From SAR324 cluster bacterium (GTDB taxonomy: Bacteria; SAR324; NAC60-12), in contig JACNJW010000050.1 in NCBI GenBank assembly GCA_014382365.1, positions 1-64,000 of the forward strand: a stretch of DNA of 64,000 bases, in the 5' to 3' direction. The notes beneath the pieces are model-generated. The model did not search any database, was not told where the DNA came from, and was given only the letters and a program-made list of their open reading frames with translations. The position numbers and the translations under genes are program-made. This document shows, in pieces, positions 1 to 10,389 of this stretch (position 1 is its first letter; each line of letters begins with the position of its first letter).

Positions 1-85
1 GAGGGAGAGGGATTCGAACCCCCGAAGACCTTGCAGCCTTAACGGATTTCAAGTCCGTCGGTTTCAACCACTCACCCATCCCTCC
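1..85 (-). tRNA. tRNA-Ser(UGA), 3' end cut by window edge
   Basis: Read on the minus strand the segment folds as a tRNA. The 5' acceptor arm GGAGGGA lies at 79-85, the anticodon stem/loop has CTTGAAA (anticodon UGA), and the T arm GGTTCGAATCC is followed by the 3' acceptor strand at the very start of the window. A long variable arm (AAGGCTGCAAGGTCTT region) fits a class II serine tRNA. The last acceptor base, the discriminator and any CCA lie outside the window. Confidence 0.93.
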
Positions 86-137
86 GTAATTTATTATTGT
101 CTACAAAACAAGGTGATTTCTCAAGCTTGAATTGACA

Positions 138-213
138 GAACTGCAGAGTTTTTCAAAATAATTGCTGACAACATCCATCAAACAATTATTAATGAAACTA
201 TTTTCTGCAGTTC
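138..213. repeat. Long imperfect inverted repeat (nested hairpin)
   Basis: Two nested exact inverted repeats are seen: GAACTGCAGA (138-147) pairs with TCTGCAGTTC (204-213), and AATAATTG (157-164) pairs with CAATTATT (183-190). The intervening GTTTTTCA and TGAAAC also pair partly. The whole forms a 76-nt hairpin in the spacer between the tRNA-Ser gene and the 3' end of the glycosyltransferase gene. It would lie in the 3' untranslated region of the latter. It may be a transcript-end structure or a small palindromic repeat; function unknown. Confidence 0.6.
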
Positions 214-253
214 CTAAATTTTGCTTTGGGAGTAAAGTTTGATCCTGAAAATA

Positions 254-1393
254 TTATTTCTTGAGAGACTGCTCAAAAATTTCCAGAGTTTCAGTGAGCA
301 TCTTCCGGGGATTAAAACGTGTTTCTGCATCCAGTCGTGCACCATGACCCAGGCGTTTACAAAGTTCGCTGTCTGCCAAAATTTTTCTCAGTGCTTCTGT
401 CAATGCTTCTGCAGATTTTGTTTTTGTTAAAAATCCGTTTTCTCCATCTCTAATAATTTCCGGAAGACAACCTGTAGGAAAAGCAACAACCGGAGTTGCT
501 GCAGAAAAGAATTCAACCGCCACCCTGCAGATAACTTCTGAATCGACTGAACTAACTACACCCACATCCGAAAACTGCATAAGCTGCCTGATATCTTCAC
601 GTTCAGGAATCAGCCGAACATGAGCATCCAGTTTGAGGTTGCTGACAGCACTTCGAAGTTCCAGCATTTCCGGTTCAGTTTCAGCAGTATCCCGGTACGG
701 TATCAAAAGTGTTAAATCCGGAAACTCCTCCAGCAGCTGACTCAAACTCTGAAGCAAAATACGCTGCCCCTTGACCGGCCGGATGCGACCTACTACAGCC
801 AGGACTCTCGCTCTTAGTGGGATTCCAAATTCGCTCCGGAAATCTACCGCAGGCTGCTGAGTTAAATCCGGACACTCAACCGGATAATAAATTGTTTTAA
901 TTTTTTCTTTTGAAATAGAAACTGCTTTCAGCAAACGCTCCGCAACTATTTTACCTGCAGTAATATAGTTTGCAGTCCAGTCTTTGTGCATTTTCCTATT
1001 CAGCCAATGCTGACTGATTGCTCTGGTGGTGCCGCGGGTTCGAATAACAGGAATTGGATTGTGCTGAGACAAAGAACGCAGTGCACGTGCTGCCAGTACA
1101 AATAAAGGGAACCCTTCTGAACGATGTGGATTTATCAGTTCAATCTGCTCTTCCAGCAGAAATTTTTTGAGTTGATGGTAGGCTATAAAAAGACGAAAAG
1201 GATTGTTGCTGTTAAGGTCAATGTGAGTCAGCAGACGTAATCCACGCTGCCTGAGATGCTTTTCATTAAGGGAGTCCGGCCGAGTCAGCACGAAGACAGT
1301 GTGTCCGGCCTCTTCCAGCAACTGCGCAACTGTGGCCGCATACGCAGCCTCTGCGTTCCACCAGTGAACGTTGCTGCCGATGAGGATTTTCAT
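254..1393 (-). CDS. Glycosyltransferase family 4 protein
   Basis: A 379-residue protein with the GT-B fold layout of GT4 retaining glycosyltransferases. The N-terminal half starts [17 protein letters not shown] with a glycine-rich strand for acceptor binding. The C-terminal half has GRIRPVKGQ, typical of the nucleotide-sugar side, and an E-x7-E motif in SEVICRVAVEFF near residue 300, followed by PTGCLPEIIRDGENGFL. Donor and acceptor cannot be told; surface polysaccharide or lipopolysaccharide assembly is the usual role. It has no signal peptide, so it probably works at the cytoplasmic face of the inner membrane. Its ATG overlaps the asnS stop codon by one base, which suggests translational coupling. 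Confidence 0.85.
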   Translation of the reverse strand: MKILIGSNVHWWNAEAAYAATVAQLLEEAGHTVFVLTRPDSLNEKHLRQRGLRLLTHIDLNSNNPFRLFIAYHQLKKFLLEEQIELINPHRSEGFPLFVLAARALRSLSQHNPIPVIRTRGTTRAISQHWLNRKMHKDWTANYITAGKIVAERLLKAVSISKEKIKTIYYPVECPDLTQQPAVDFRSEFGIPLRARVLAVVGRIRPVKGQRILLQSLSQLLEEFPDLTLLIPYRDTAETEPEMLELRSAVSNLKLDAHVRLIPEREDIRQLMQFSDVGVVSSVDSEVICRVAVEFFSAATPVVAFPTGCLPEIIRDGENGFLTKTKSAEALTEALRKILADSELCKRLGHGARLDAETRFNPRKMLTETLEIFEQSLKK

Positions 1394-2778
1394 TAAAATT
1401 TTGCGTTGCCGGGCACGCGCGGAAATGGAATAACGTCACGGATATTTTTCATTCCGGTGACAAACTGCACGAGACGCTCAAAGCCCAGACCAAATCCGGA
1501 GTGCGGAACAGAACCAAAACGGCGTAGATCGAGATACCAGTCGTATTTTTCCTGCTGAAGCCCATGTTGCTTCATCCTGTCTGAAAGTGCTTCCAGTGCA
1601 TCCTCACGCTGAGATCCTCCAACAATTTCACCTAAACGCGGAAAAAGTACATCCATGGCTGCAACCGTTTTTCCATCTGTATTTTGCTTCATGTAAAAAG
1701 CTTTAATTTCAGTGGGATAATCAATCAGATTGATTGGTTTTTTAAGATGTTTTTCTGTCAAAAATCGTTCATGTTCCGACTGCAGATCAACACCCCACTT
1801 AACAGGATATTCGAATGACTCTCCGGATTTCTGCAAAATATCAATTGCTTCAGTATAACTCAGGGTTTCAAATTGAGTTTGATGGATATGTTTCAGGGTT
1901 TCCAGCAAGTCCGGTTCGTACATTTTTTGTAAAAACAACAGTTCTTCCTCATGACGTTCCAGACAGACACCAATTACATATTTCAGAAACTCCTCTGTCA
2001 ACACAAGCATCTGCTGCAAATCAGTAAAAGCCATTTCCGGTTCAATCATCCAGAATTCAGCCAGATGCCGCGAAGTGTTGGAATTTTCTGCACGGAAGGT
2101 TGGACCAAATGTATAAACATCAGTGAAAGCCAGGGCAAAAACCTCTGCACCCAACTGGCCGGAAACAGTCAGACTTACATCTGTACCAAAAAAATCTTTT
2201 TCATAATCAACTTTTCCCTGAGCATTACGTGGTAAACTTTCCAGTTCAAGTGCAGTCACATGAAACATTTCGCCTGCACCTTCTGCATCATTTGCAGTGA
2301 TGATTGGAGTCTGAACATAGAGAAAATTTCGTTCCTGAAAAAAACTGTGGATAGCCCAGGAGAGTGTGTTGCGAATCCGAAAAACTGCACCAAGTGTATT
2401 TGTCCGTGGTCGCAGATGTGCAATTTCACGGAGAAATTCTAGTGTATGTCCCTTTTTCTGCAGTGGATACTGCTCTCCGGAAGAAGTACCAATGATCTTG
2501 ACCTCTTCTGCCTGTATTTCAAAAGCCTGTCCCTTGGCAGGTGACTCTACTAACCGGCCCCGAATACTAACTGAAGCTCCGGTTGTCAGTTTTGAAATTT
2601 CAGCATAATTTTCCAGTTCCTGATCTGCAACAGCCTGGATTCCGTCCTGGTTTGAACCGTCATAGAGCTGAATAAATGAAATCCCTTTAGAACCGCGGCG
2701 GGTACGCACCCAGCCGTTTAGAGTTAGAGTTTGATTGAGTAGTTTTTTATTGATTGTGGAAATGCGCAGACTTGCCAT
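1393..2778 (-). CDS. asnS: Asparaginyl-tRNA synthetase
   Basis: Class II aminoacyl-tRNA synthetase charging tRNA-Asn. It has an N-terminal OB fold ([19 protein letters not shown]) and a catalytic domain with motif 2 around [16 protein letters not shown] and motif 3 [15 protein letters not shown] near the C-terminus. An asparagine enzyme rather than an aspartate one is indicated by the short spacing and the absence of the bacterial AspRS GAD insertion. A longer reading from 2814 is open but overlaps the upstream gene by 32 bases; the start at 2778 (MASLRIST), four bases after that gene's stop, is preferred and gives about 461 residues. A tRNA-Asn gene lies at 24626-24701 in the same window. 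Confidence 0.95.
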   Translation of the reverse strand: MASLRISTINKKLLNQTLTLNGWVRTRRGSKGISFIQLYDGSNQDGIQAVADQELENYAEISKLTTGASVSIRGRLVESPAKGQAFEIQAEEVKIIGTSSGEQYPLQKKGHTLEFLREIAHLRPRTNTLGAVFRIRNTLSWAIHSFFQERNFLYVQTPIITANDAEGAGEMFHVTALELESLPRNAQGKVDYEKDFFGTDVSLTVSGQLGAEVFALAFTDVYTFGPTFRAENSNTSRHLAEFWMIEPEMAFTDLQQMLVLTEEFLKYVIGVCLERHEEELLFLQKMYEPDLLETLKHIHQTQFETLSYTEAIDILQKSGESFEYPVKWGVDLQSEHERFLTEKHLKKPINLIDYPTEIKAFYMKQNTDGKTVAAMDVLFPRLGEIVGGSQREDALEALSDRMKQHGLQQEKYDWYLDLRRFGSVPHSGFGLGFERLVQFVTGMKNIRDVIPFPRVPGNAKF

Positions 2779-2782
2779 GTTT

Positions 2783-4090
2783 TTATTGACCACGGAGTTG
2801 TTTCGCAACTTCAATTTCTGAATTTTCTACTAACTCAGAAAGTTCATCGACAGTAATCATCATACTTTTCCGGTCAGGCATGATGGCATAAAGATATTTG
2901 ACATATTCCGGAACCATAGATAAATACTTCTGGTTACGCTCCAACTTAATCTGGCGCACCAGAAAATGCTCGAGCTGTTCCTGTGACATGTTACGCATCA
3001 CAGTGATAAATGCAGTTGAACACTCCTGTAGTTCTTTGCTGATATCTGTAGGATAAAAAAATTGAAATTGTTTTCTGGATGCAATAATACGTACAAATAT
3101 CAGCATGATAACACAAACTACTAAGCCGTCAATCCAGTTAACACCCCAAACCCCCATGAAACCGATCAGGAAATAAACTGCACCGGTGATGGAACCCAAC
3201 AATTGAAGAGTCATCCTGATTTTTTCAACTGCAAGATACTTAAAATTAAAGCGTTTTTCCTGAACAAAAAATGCCATTCCATCTGTAAACTGCGGTGATA
3301 CCATCACTATTTCCTCAGCCGATGCCAGCTGATTTTCCAGCTCCAGCTCCAGCTGTTTCCTTTTTTCAAGTGCACGATCATTAATAACTTCCTGCATCAC
3401 AAAACGGCGGGTGGCACGCAACCGTTCAGATAAAACCTCAATGTGTTCGTTTGGATTATCTTCTTCTCCTCCTCCCATGGCACTTGCTTTAAAAGCTCCG
3501 CGTTCACCAATATAAGATATTATGTCATCAAACAACTCCTGCATATCAGAAGGAATAAGAGCGCTTCCGGTTTCTTCTTCTGCAATCTTTGACTTTTCCT
3601 CCAATTTCATTTCATTACGAATTAAAATTGAAAACAATTTTGCCGCAATTTCACCATTTGACGCATTCAGTTCAACCATCCGTATCATTGTGTTGCCGAA
3701 TAGTGCAGTATAAGAAGAATATTTTTTTTCTTTAAATTCTATGTCCTCCTTTTCAAGACCATAATAACCCATGATCATTGAATCAATCATCATGTGAATG
3801 AATGTGTCATAATCCTCATTGTTGACACTCTGGTTGAAAAGCCCCAACCAACTCAAGGCCGCAAACTTGTCTCCAACTGTCTGAGATTCCAACCAAATCT
3901 CAGTTGCATCTATAAAACCTGCAACCTTCTGCGGAGTTCCTGCATTTTCCCAAATATAAGCAGAAGAGTCTGCAGCAGCAGTTTCAGGATCCATCTGCTT
4001 CTGGAAGATTACCATTACATCTCTGGCAATCTGCGAAGCAAAATTTTCCGGAAGCTCTTCTACTAATTCTTCTGGTTTTTCATCTGCCAT
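2783..4090 (-). CDS. Unrecognised protein with two membrane helices
   Basis: A 435-residue protein of no family I recognise. It starts [17 protein letters not shown] and has an acidic, mostly helical N-terminal 230 residues, a charged coiled-coil-like stretch (about 225-265, rich in R, E, K, L), then a pair of hydrophobic helices around residues 295-340 ([17 protein letters not shown] and [16 protein letters not shown]). A soluble C-terminal tail of about 95 residues follows. No catalytic motif or signal peptide is seen. The gene sits between thrS (48 bases away) and asnS and is probably cotranscribed with them. It may be an inner-membrane scaffold, but this is a guess. Confidence 0.75.
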   Translation of the reverse strand: MADEKPEELVEELPENFASQIARDVMVIFQKQMDPETAAADSSAYIWENAGTPQKVAGFIDATEIWLESQTVGDKFAALSWLGLFNQSVNNEDYDTFIHMMIDSMIMGYYGLEKEDIEFKEKKYSSYTALFGNTMIRMVELNASNGEIAAKLFSILIRNEMKLEEKSKIAEEETGSALIPSDMQELFDDIISYIGERGAFKASAMGGGEEDNPNEHIEVLSERLRATRRFVMQEVINDRALEKRKQLELELENQLASAEEIVMVSPQFTDGMAFFVQEKRFNFKYLAVEKIRMTLQLLGSITGAVYFLIGFMGVWGVNWIDGLVVCVIMLIFVRIIASRKQFQFFYPTDISKELQECSTAFITVMRNMSQEQLEHFLVRQIKLERNQKYLSMVPEYVKYLYAIMPDRKSMMITVDELSELVENSEIEVAKQLRGQ

Positions 4091-4138
4091 GAGTTATTCA
4101 ATTCTGAATACAATCTTATTACTGATCAGAATTTGTTT

Positions 4139-5914
4139 CTAATCAGAAGTACGCCAGTCCCGGCGTTTTAGAATTTCTTCCTGTAAAAGTGCTGTAAATG
4201 CAGCAAAGTCTAAAGTCTCACGTTCTTTACTGGCATAGCGCTGCCAGGTTACTGATTGTGCAGCCTGCTCACTTTCTCCTACAATCAGCAGGTTTGGAAT
4301 TTTGGCAATGGCTGCAGACCTGATTTTTTTACTGAAAGAGTCATGTGAATCATCCAGTTCTGAGCGAACAAATGAACTGTATAAACTGTCGTTCAAATTG
4401 TGTGCATATTCATTGAATGCAGGCGCAACAGGAATTACTCGTACCTGTACCGGTGCCAGCCAGGTAGGAAATGCGCCACCATAATGTTCAATTAAAAAAG
4501 CCACAAAACGTTCGTGTGTTCCCAGTGGTGCACGATGAATTATTATTGGTGTGTGTTCTTCATTGTCACTGGCAATGTATGTTAATCCGAAGCGTTTACC
4601 CATCACCAAATCAAGCTGATTAGTCGATGCAGTTTCTTCTCTTCCAATCACGTTTGTTACTTGAAAATCTATTTTTGGTCCATAAAAAGCAGCTTCTCCG
4701 CGAACTGCTTCATAGGGAATCCCTACTTCATCCATGGCTTCTGTCACCAGCTTTTCCGCTTTTTGCCAGAGTTCCGGTTCATCAACAAACTTTCCTGCAT
4801 CTTGCTCTGCAAGTGAAAGACGCATCCAGAAATCACTGAGACCAAAAAGCTGATAATATTTTGTGTGGAGATTCATGACTTTGATGAACTCTGCTTTTGC
4901 CTGTTCAGGTGTGCAGTAAATATGGGCATCATTCATTGTCATGCAGCGTACCCTCAATAATCCTGCCAATTCTCCAGACTGTTCATAACGATAACATGTT
5001 CCATATTCTGCCAGCCGTAAAGGTAAATCACGATAACTCCGTGGTTCAGCTTTATAAATCATGTGATGGTGCGGACAGTTCATTGGTTTGAGAAACAAAC
5101 GTTCACCGTCCATTTCCATCGGCGGAAACATACTGTCCTCATAATAAGGAAGATGTCCGGAGGTATGAAATAAATCTTCTCTGGTAATATGCGGTGTAGA
5201 TACACGTTTGTAACCAGCTAAAAATTCTGTTTCCTTGGCCAGTTTTTCCAATTCATCACGAATCACTGTGCCATTCGGCAGCCACAGCGGCAATCCTTTT
5301 CCTACCTCTTCACTGATGGAAAAATAATGATGTTTACTGTTCAGTTTGCGATGGTCCCGTTCCATTGCCAAACGGCGCTTTTCTTTAAACTGCTTGAGTT
5401 CGTCACCTGTCTCAAAAGCAAGTCCGTATACCCTTTGCATCATATTGTTTTTCTCAGAACCCTTCCAATAGGCTCCAGCCAATGAATCAAGGGAGAAACA
5501 GTTCTTGGGAATATTACGTGTTGATTCCACATGTGGACCCTCGCACAAATCCCAGAAGGGACCATTGCGATAAAGACTTAGCGTTTCATTTTGTGCAGTC
5601 AGATCTTCAACCTGTTCAATCTTATAAGCCTGATTTTCTTTGCTCAGGAGTTTCATCATTTCATCTGCTCCCAACTCTTCCCGCTCAAAAACCTGTCCTG
5701 TTTTGATGATATGGCGCATCCGTTTTTCGAGTTTCGGCAAGTCTTCCGGACTCAAGGGTTCAGTCAAATCAAAATCATAATAAAAGCCGGAATCGATTGG
5801 CGGGCCAAATCCAAGTTTGGCATCCGGTCGTATTTCCAAGACTGCCTGTGCAAGAACATGGGCCAGCGAATGCCTGATTTTATAAAGTTCAGAATTGATG
5901 TCTAATTTTTTCAT
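4139..5914 (-). CDS. thrS: Threonyl-tRNA synthetase without TGS domain
   Basis: Class II synthetase charging tRNA-Thr, 591 residues. It begins directly in the editing (SAD) domain with HSLAHVLAQAV (the HxxxH zinc motif) and later has motif CEGPH. The catalytic core has the zinc-site NCPHHHMIYK, motif 2 near FRVRCMTMNDAH-like sequence (LLRVRCMTMNDAHIYC), and motif 3 HRAPLGTHERFVAFLIEHYGG. The anticodon-binding domain follows (APVQVRVIPVAPAFNEYA). Typical bacterial enzymes of about 640 residues carry an N-terminal TGS domain of about 60 residues, which is missing here; no longer upstream reading was seen. Confidence 0.95.
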   Translation of the reverse strand: MKKLDINSELYKIRHSLAHVLAQAVLEIRPDAKLGFGPPIDSGFYYDFDLTEPLSPEDLPKLEKRMRHIIKTGQVFEREELGADEMMKLLSKENQAYKIEQVEDLTAQNETLSLYRNGPFWDLCEGPHVESTRNIPKNCFSLDSLAGAYWKGSEKNNMMQRVYGLAFETGDELKQFKEKRRLAMERDHRKLNSKHHYFSISEEVGKGLPLWLPNGTVIRDELEKLAKETEFLAGYKRVSTPHITREDLFHTSGHLPYYEDSMFPPMEMDGERLFLKPMNCPHHHMIYKAEPRSYRDLPLRLAEYGTCYRYEQSGELAGLLRVRCMTMNDAHIYCTPEQAKAEFIKVMNLHTKYYQLFGLSDFWMRLSLAEQDAGKFVDEPELWQKAEKLVTEAMDEVGIPYEAVRGEAAFYGPKIDFQVTNVIGREETASTNQLDLVMGKRFGLTYIASDNEEHTPIIIHRAPLGTHERFVAFLIEHYGGAFPTWLAPVQVRVIPVAPAFNEYAHNLNDSLYSSFVRSELDDSHDSFSKKIRSAAIAKIPNLLIVGESEQAAQSVTWQRYASKERETLDFAAFTALLQEEILKRRDWRTSD

Positions 5915-5966
5915 TAATTACTTTAAATTAATTTGTGATGTTTTTTGTGTTTGTAATTTTAACAAT

Positions 5967-8375
5967 TCAGGCTGCAGGCTGAGCGTCTGCAGCATTAGTC
6001 CAGGAAATATCCGGAACAATATCCTGCTGTTCCTTTGCAAAATTTGGATGAACTTCAAGGGCCAGAGCCAGTGCTTCTTTAACATTTTTTACAGCCTTAA
6101 TTGCCAAACCTTTTTGAATTTCATCCGATATTTCAACCAGGTCTTTCAGGTTTTCTTCAGGAATAAGAACTGTTTTTATCAGACCACGTTTGGCAGCAAT
6201 TAGTTTTTCTTTCAAACCACCAATTTCTGTAACATGTCCACGCAGTGTAATTTCACCAGTCATTGCAACATCATGCTTGACTGCAATCTTGGTGAAACTG
6301 CTGATGATTGCCATCATCAAAGGAAGTCCTGCAGAAGGTCCATCCTTGGGAGTTGCTCCCTCAGGAAGATGAACATGCAGGTCTGTTTTTGCAAAGACAA
6401 CCTGATCAATGCCCAGATATTCTGCATTACTGCGTACATAAGAAAAAGCTGCTTTTGCAGATTCCTGCATGACATCACCCAGCTTTCCGGTTAGTACGAC
6501 TTTTCCTGAGCCGGACATTAAACCCACTTCAATCAGCAGCAATTCTCCGCCCATTGATGTGACACCTAAGCCCATGGAAACGCCAACCTCATTTTTTTCT
6601 TCACGCATGTCATGCTGAAACTGTGGTACCCCAAGCAGATCATGCACTAGTTTTGGTGTTACAACAGTTGCTTTTTTGTCTTTAGAACGTACCAGACGGG
6701 TTACCACTTTTCTGCAGACTTTACCAATTTCCCGCTCCAGATTTCGAACACCTGCTTCTCGCGTATAACCCTGAGTTATTTCTTCAATTGCAGATTTTCT
6801 AAAGCGCAGCTGTTTATCTTCCAGCCCATGAAATTTACACTGACGCGGAGTGAGAAATTTTGTGGCAATGTGTTGTTTTTCCAATTCTGTGTAGCCGGAT
6901 AAATGAATGACCTCCATCCTGTCCAGCAGAGGTCCGGTAATATTTTGGATACTGTTTGCCGTACAGATGAAGAGAATATCTGCTAAACTATACTCAACAT
7001 CCAGATAGTGATCAACAAAAGTGTCGTTTTGTTCCGGATCAAGCACCTCCAGCATGGCTGCAGAAGGATCACTGATATTGCTTTGATACAACTTGTCAAT
7101 TTCATCTATCAGCAAAACCGGATTTTTACTTTTGGCTTTTTTAACAGACTGAATAATTTTTCCCGGCATGGCACCAATGTAGGTGCGGCGGTGACCGCGA
7201 ATTTCAGCCTCGTCTCTGACTCCTCCCAAACTGATACGTACAAAATTACGTCCCAAGGCTCTTGCAATAGATTTTGCCAGTGATGTTTTGCCGACACCCG
7301 GAGGTCCTGTCAAACAAAGAATAGGTCCTTTTAATTTGCCTTTGAGTGAGGCAACTGCAATATATTCAACAATACGTTCCTTGACTTTCTCCAAGCCATA
7401 ATGATCTTCATCCAGAATCTGCTCTGCCTGTTCAAGGTCAAAATTGTCTTCTGTCCGAATCTGCCAGGGCATAGAAATCAACCACTCCAAATAATTGCGT
7501 ACAACATTGGCCTCTGAAGACATGGGAGACATCATGCTCAGTTTTTTCAATTCTTTCCTGGCTTCAGTTTCTACTTCTTTCGGCATACCTGCTTCTGCAA
7601 CCTGTTTGCTCAAGTCATCCATTTCAGCTTTTGGATCATCCATCTGACCCAGCTCTTTTTGGATATTCCGCAATTGGTCCTGCAGGAAGTCCTCTTTTTT
7701 TGTATCACTGAACTGATCGGTTGCCTCTTTCTTCAACTTTTCTTCAAGTTGAACTGTTTTCATTTCATCTTTCAAGACATTCAATAGTTCCTGCAGACGT
7801 ATTTCGGGATTCAATTTTTCTAAAAACTGCTGTTTTTGCTCCCGTGGAATTTCCAGCATGGAAATAATACGGTCACTGACAGCTGCAGTCTCCACCTGTT
7901 CCAGTGATTCCAGGGCATCTTTATTCAACTTTATTTTGCCTTGATCAGCATTTTTCTTAAATAGTTCCCGTGCCTCATCAACCTTATTCTTCAGCTTTTC
8001 CTGATCAATTTCAAAAGCACTTTCGTCAACCGGCTGAACCTGGGCCAGATACTCTTTATCTGCCAATTTTGTGGCCAGCAGTTTTCCTCTTTGACTACCC
8101 TCAAAAAGTGCTTTTACTGTACCATTCGGTAAGCGCATCACCTGCAGCACCTTGCCCAGCACTCCAATTTCAAACAAATCGTTTTCCTGCGGATTTTCTA
8201 TTGCAGAATCCCGTTGGCTTACCACAAATATTCCACGATCACCTTCAAGTGCACGATCCAAAGCATCCATCGATGCCTGACGTCCAACAAAAAATGGCAC
8301 AGTTGCACCGGGAAATACAATTTCCTCTCTCATCGGCAGCAGAGGGACAATTACAGGTTTAAGTTGAACAGACAT
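5967..8375 (-). CDS. lon: ATP-dependent protease Lon
   Basis: An 802-residue LonA-type protease that degrades misfolded and regulatory proteins in the cytoplasm. An N-terminal LAN substrate domain (VPLLPMREEIVFPGATVPFFVGR) leads into a coiled-coil linker. The AAA+ module has Walker A GPPGVGKTSLAKS and Walker B PVLLIDEIDK. The C-terminal peptidase has the catalytic serine in PKDGPSAGLPL and the partner lysine in GGLKEKLIAAKRG. Length and domain order are normal. It lies 52 bases upstream of thrS on the same strand. Confidence 0.97.
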   Translation of the reverse strand: MSVQLKPVIVPLLPMREEIVFPGATVPFFVGRQASMDALDRALEGDRGIFVVSQRDSAIENPQENDLFEIGVLGKVLQVMRLPNGTVKALFEGSQRGKLLATKLADKEYLAQVQPVDESAFEIDQEKLKNKVDEARELFKKNADQGKIKLNKDALESLEQVETAAVSDRIISMLEIPREQKQQFLEKLNPEIRLQELLNVLKDEMKTVQLEEKLKKEATDQFSDTKKEDFLQDQLRNIQKELGQMDDPKAEMDDLSKQVAEAGMPKEVETEARKELKKLSMMSPMSSEANVVRNYLEWLISMPWQIRTEDNFDLEQAEQILDEDHYGLEKVKERIVEYIAVASLKGKLKGPILCLTGPPGVGKTSLAKSIARALGRNFVRISLGGVRDEAEIRGHRRTYIGAMPGKIIQSVKKAKSKNPVLLIDEIDKLYQSNISDPSAAMLEVLDPEQNDTFVDHYLDVEYSLADILFICTANSIQNITGPLLDRMEVIHLSGYTELEKQHIATKFLTPRQCKFHGLEDKQLRFRKSAIEEITQGYTREAGVRNLEREIGKVCRKVVTRLVRSKDKKATVVTPKLVHDLLGVPQFQHDMREEKNEVGVSMGLGVTSMGGELLLIEVGLMSGSGKVVLTGKLGDVMQESAKAAFSYVRSNAEYLGIDQVVFAKTDLHVHLPEGATPKDGPSAGLPLMMAIISSFTKIAVKHDVAMTGEITLRGHVTEIGGLKEKLIAAKRGLIKTVLIPEENLKDLVEISDEIQKGLAIKAVKNVKEALALALEVHPNFAKEQQDIVPDISWTNAADAQPAA

Positions 8376-8481
8376 TTTATTGATTTTTATTTCAGGGTTC
8401 TATAAAGTGCATCAGCATTTCCGTTATTAAGCAATTCTTCAGCCTAAAAACGCTGTTGCAGAAATTTTTCAGGTCTTAAAT

Positions 8482-9687
8482 TTACTTTTTTCTTTTTTCA
8501 GGATTTTGAAATGAGTAAGTTAAGTAGAAAAACAATACTTCTGCCAGTGCCAGCAACAGTAAAAAAGAGTAAAAGTGATGCAGATAAAGTGCACCGGCAA
8601 GTGTTGCACCGGCAAAATGACCAAAAAACTGTGAAAAATTGTAAACTCCCATCGCAGTACCTTTTGTATCAGCAGTTGTACTACGGGTTACCAGCGAAGG
8701 AAAAATTGGTTCAAAAACGTTGAAACCCATGAAAAAGAGATAGAGAGCAACTACAAACCACAAAAGACTGTCCTGATCCTGTCCCAATCCCATAAAGAGC
8801 AAAGAAGCCAGCAGCAGCACGATACCAAAAAGCATTACTTCACGAAAACGGTTGCGAACCTCCGCAAAAACTGCAGCCAGCACCATCGACAGTGCACCGG
8901 CCAACATCATTGGCAAATATATTTTCCACATTTCTGCACGTTCAAAACCATGCTGGACCAGGATCATTGGAATCAGATAAAAAGTTGATGACAGGCCAGC
9001 TCCGCAAACAAAACCGCCCCAGCTGATTGTACGTAATGACGGTACATTCCAGACAATTTTAACCATGCTCCAAAAAGAAGAATGCTCCGGCAGCAGTTGA
9101 GTAGCTTCAGGCTCAGGTACTGTAGTCAGGATTAAGATCATACTAACTGCCGATAAAATTGAGATCATCACAAACATACCGTGCAGTCCCAGCCACTCAC
9201 CCAGAAAAGGAGCTAAACCAAAGGCCACGCCAAAGGCAATCCCGATGCTGACACCCATTGCTGCATTGGCTCGTGTCCTGACTTCAGGTCGGGTCAGGTC
9301 TGCAACCAAAGCAAATACAGTTGAACTGATTGCTCCAGTTCCCTGAAGAAAACGTGCTGCAATCATCCAGTAAATTGAATCTGAAAAAGCAGCCATCAGA
9401 TTGCCGATTATAAAAAGGCTCAAACCTATGACAATTACTTTTTTTCGACCAACACGGTCACCCCACATTCCGAATGGTAGTTGAAGAAGACCCTGTGTCA
9501 AACCATATGCACCAAATGCTGCTCCAATTAAAAACGGGGTTGCATCTTCCAAATCCATTGCCAGTACACTGAAAACCGGCAAAAGCAGAAATATGCTGAA
9601 CATCCTGAAAAAAAGGACTCCGCTCAAACTATAAATACCCCTTTTTTCTACAGACGTAAAAATTGGAGCTTTGGCAGATTTACTCAT
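8482..9687 (-). CDS. Major facilitator superfamily exporter
   Basis: A 401-residue integral membrane protein with about twelve hydrophobic helices. MFS motif A is seen in the loop between helices 2 and 3 (GMWGDRVGRKKVIVIGL), and ARFLQGTGAISS matches the helix 4 motif of proton-driven exporters. The N-terminal half resembles the YajR-type drug/proton antiporters, but the extra C-terminal soluble domain of YajR is absent. Substrate unknown. It ends 106 bases before the lon start on the same strand and diverges from the mfd side. Confidence 0.85.
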   Translation of the reverse strand: MSKSAKAPIFTSVEKRGIYSLSGVLFFRMFSIFLLLPVFSVLAMDLEDATPFLIGAAFGAYGLTQGLLQLPFGMWGDRVGRKKVIVIGLSLFIIGNLMAAFSDSIYWMIAARFLQGTGAISSTVFALVADLTRPEVRTRANAAMGVSIGIAFGVAFGLAPFLGEWLGLHGMFVMISILSAVSMILILTTVPEPEATQLLPEHSSFWSMVKIVWNVPSLRTISWGGFVCGAGLSSTFYLIPMILVQHGFERAEMWKIYLPMMLAGALSMVLAAVFAEVRNRFREVMLFGIVLLLASLLFMGLGQDQDSLLWFVVALYLFFMGFNVFEPIFPSLVTRSTTADTKGTAMGVYNFSQFFGHFAGATLAGALYLHHFYSFLLLLALAEVLFFYLTYSFQNPEKRKK

Positions 9688-10140
9688 TAATTTTTTTATT
9701 TATTGTTTCAGTTCGTACCTCCTTTTCACAGAGACAAACAAAAAAGTTATCCTAGAATTATGGCAACCCCAATCCTGAAACTCAAGCTTTAGCGAAAACA
9801 GAGACCGTGAAATTTTATGAACCAATACATTCAAAAAAATCTTTCCTGCACTGATGCCTGGAGTTTTATCTTGGGAGCAGTACGGTTAAAATATGCTGTT
9901 TTTAACAGGATATGGAGTTTAAACTTGATTCACAGCTAAACATAACCTAAGTTTCAAGAAGCTGTACCATTTAGTGATCAGTCTTAAGTTCGGTGCTCAC
10001 ATTCTAAGATATACCTCAGTACCGTCCCGCTCGAAAAACTGCTGACATTTTCTTTGTCTGTCAATACTCAGTGGTCATAAAAAAAACTCATTAAAGTTTC
10101 AAAAATAATTGAACTTAGCAAATCTTCTTGAACAAAACAG
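9688..10140. other. Divergent intergenic region without genes
   Basis: This 453-base spacer separates the leftward MFS gene from the rightward small gene and mfd, so it must hold promoters for both directions. I see no convincing ORF, tRNA or strong promoter pair. One weak AT hairpin, GTTAAAA (9885-9891) with TTTTAAC (9900-9906), is present. Confidence 0.5.
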
Positions 10141-10356
10141 ATGACTGACACAAATCCTGCCACCGTCATAATCAATATCCATGGTTTGCTGGGAGAGCAA
10201 GACGTGGTTCAAATTGATTTTGAAGAAGATCTTCTTGCTGAGGAAAGGCAATTTGTTTATGATAATGTAGCCTACGAAATTGTCAGGATCATAAACGAAG
10301 ATGTTGAATATCCTGTAGTATACGTCGTAATTCTAGATATCCTCAGCCAGACTTGA
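10141..10356 (+). CDS. Small acidic hypothetical protein
   Basis: A 71-residue protein starting MTDTNPATVIINIHGLL, rich in Asp/Glu and in beta-branched residues, with no cysteine, signal peptide or membrane helix. It reads like a small all-beta or alpha/beta cytosolic protein. No family is recognised. It lies 33 bases upstream of mfd on the same strand and probably shares its transcript. The alternation of acidic and hydrophobic residues (YEIVRIINEDVEYPVVYVVI) looks like real protein sequence rather than a chance ORF. Confidence 0.6.
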   Translation: MTDTNPATVIINIHGLLGEQDVVQIDFEEDLLAEERQFVYDNVAYEIVRIINEDVEYPVVYVVILDILSQT

Positions 10357-10389
10357 TACTTGACTGAGCCCAGGTAATTCAACAAAATA

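Noticed and set aside
2779..2814. Upstream extension of asnS to 2814
   Set aside because: It overlaps the preceding gene and adds residues without similarity to the OB fold; the start at 2778 is adequate.
9885..9906. Hairpin GTTAAAA/TTTTAAC as terminator
   Set aside because: Only seven A/T-rich pairs with no T-run; the region lies between divergent genes where no terminator is expected.
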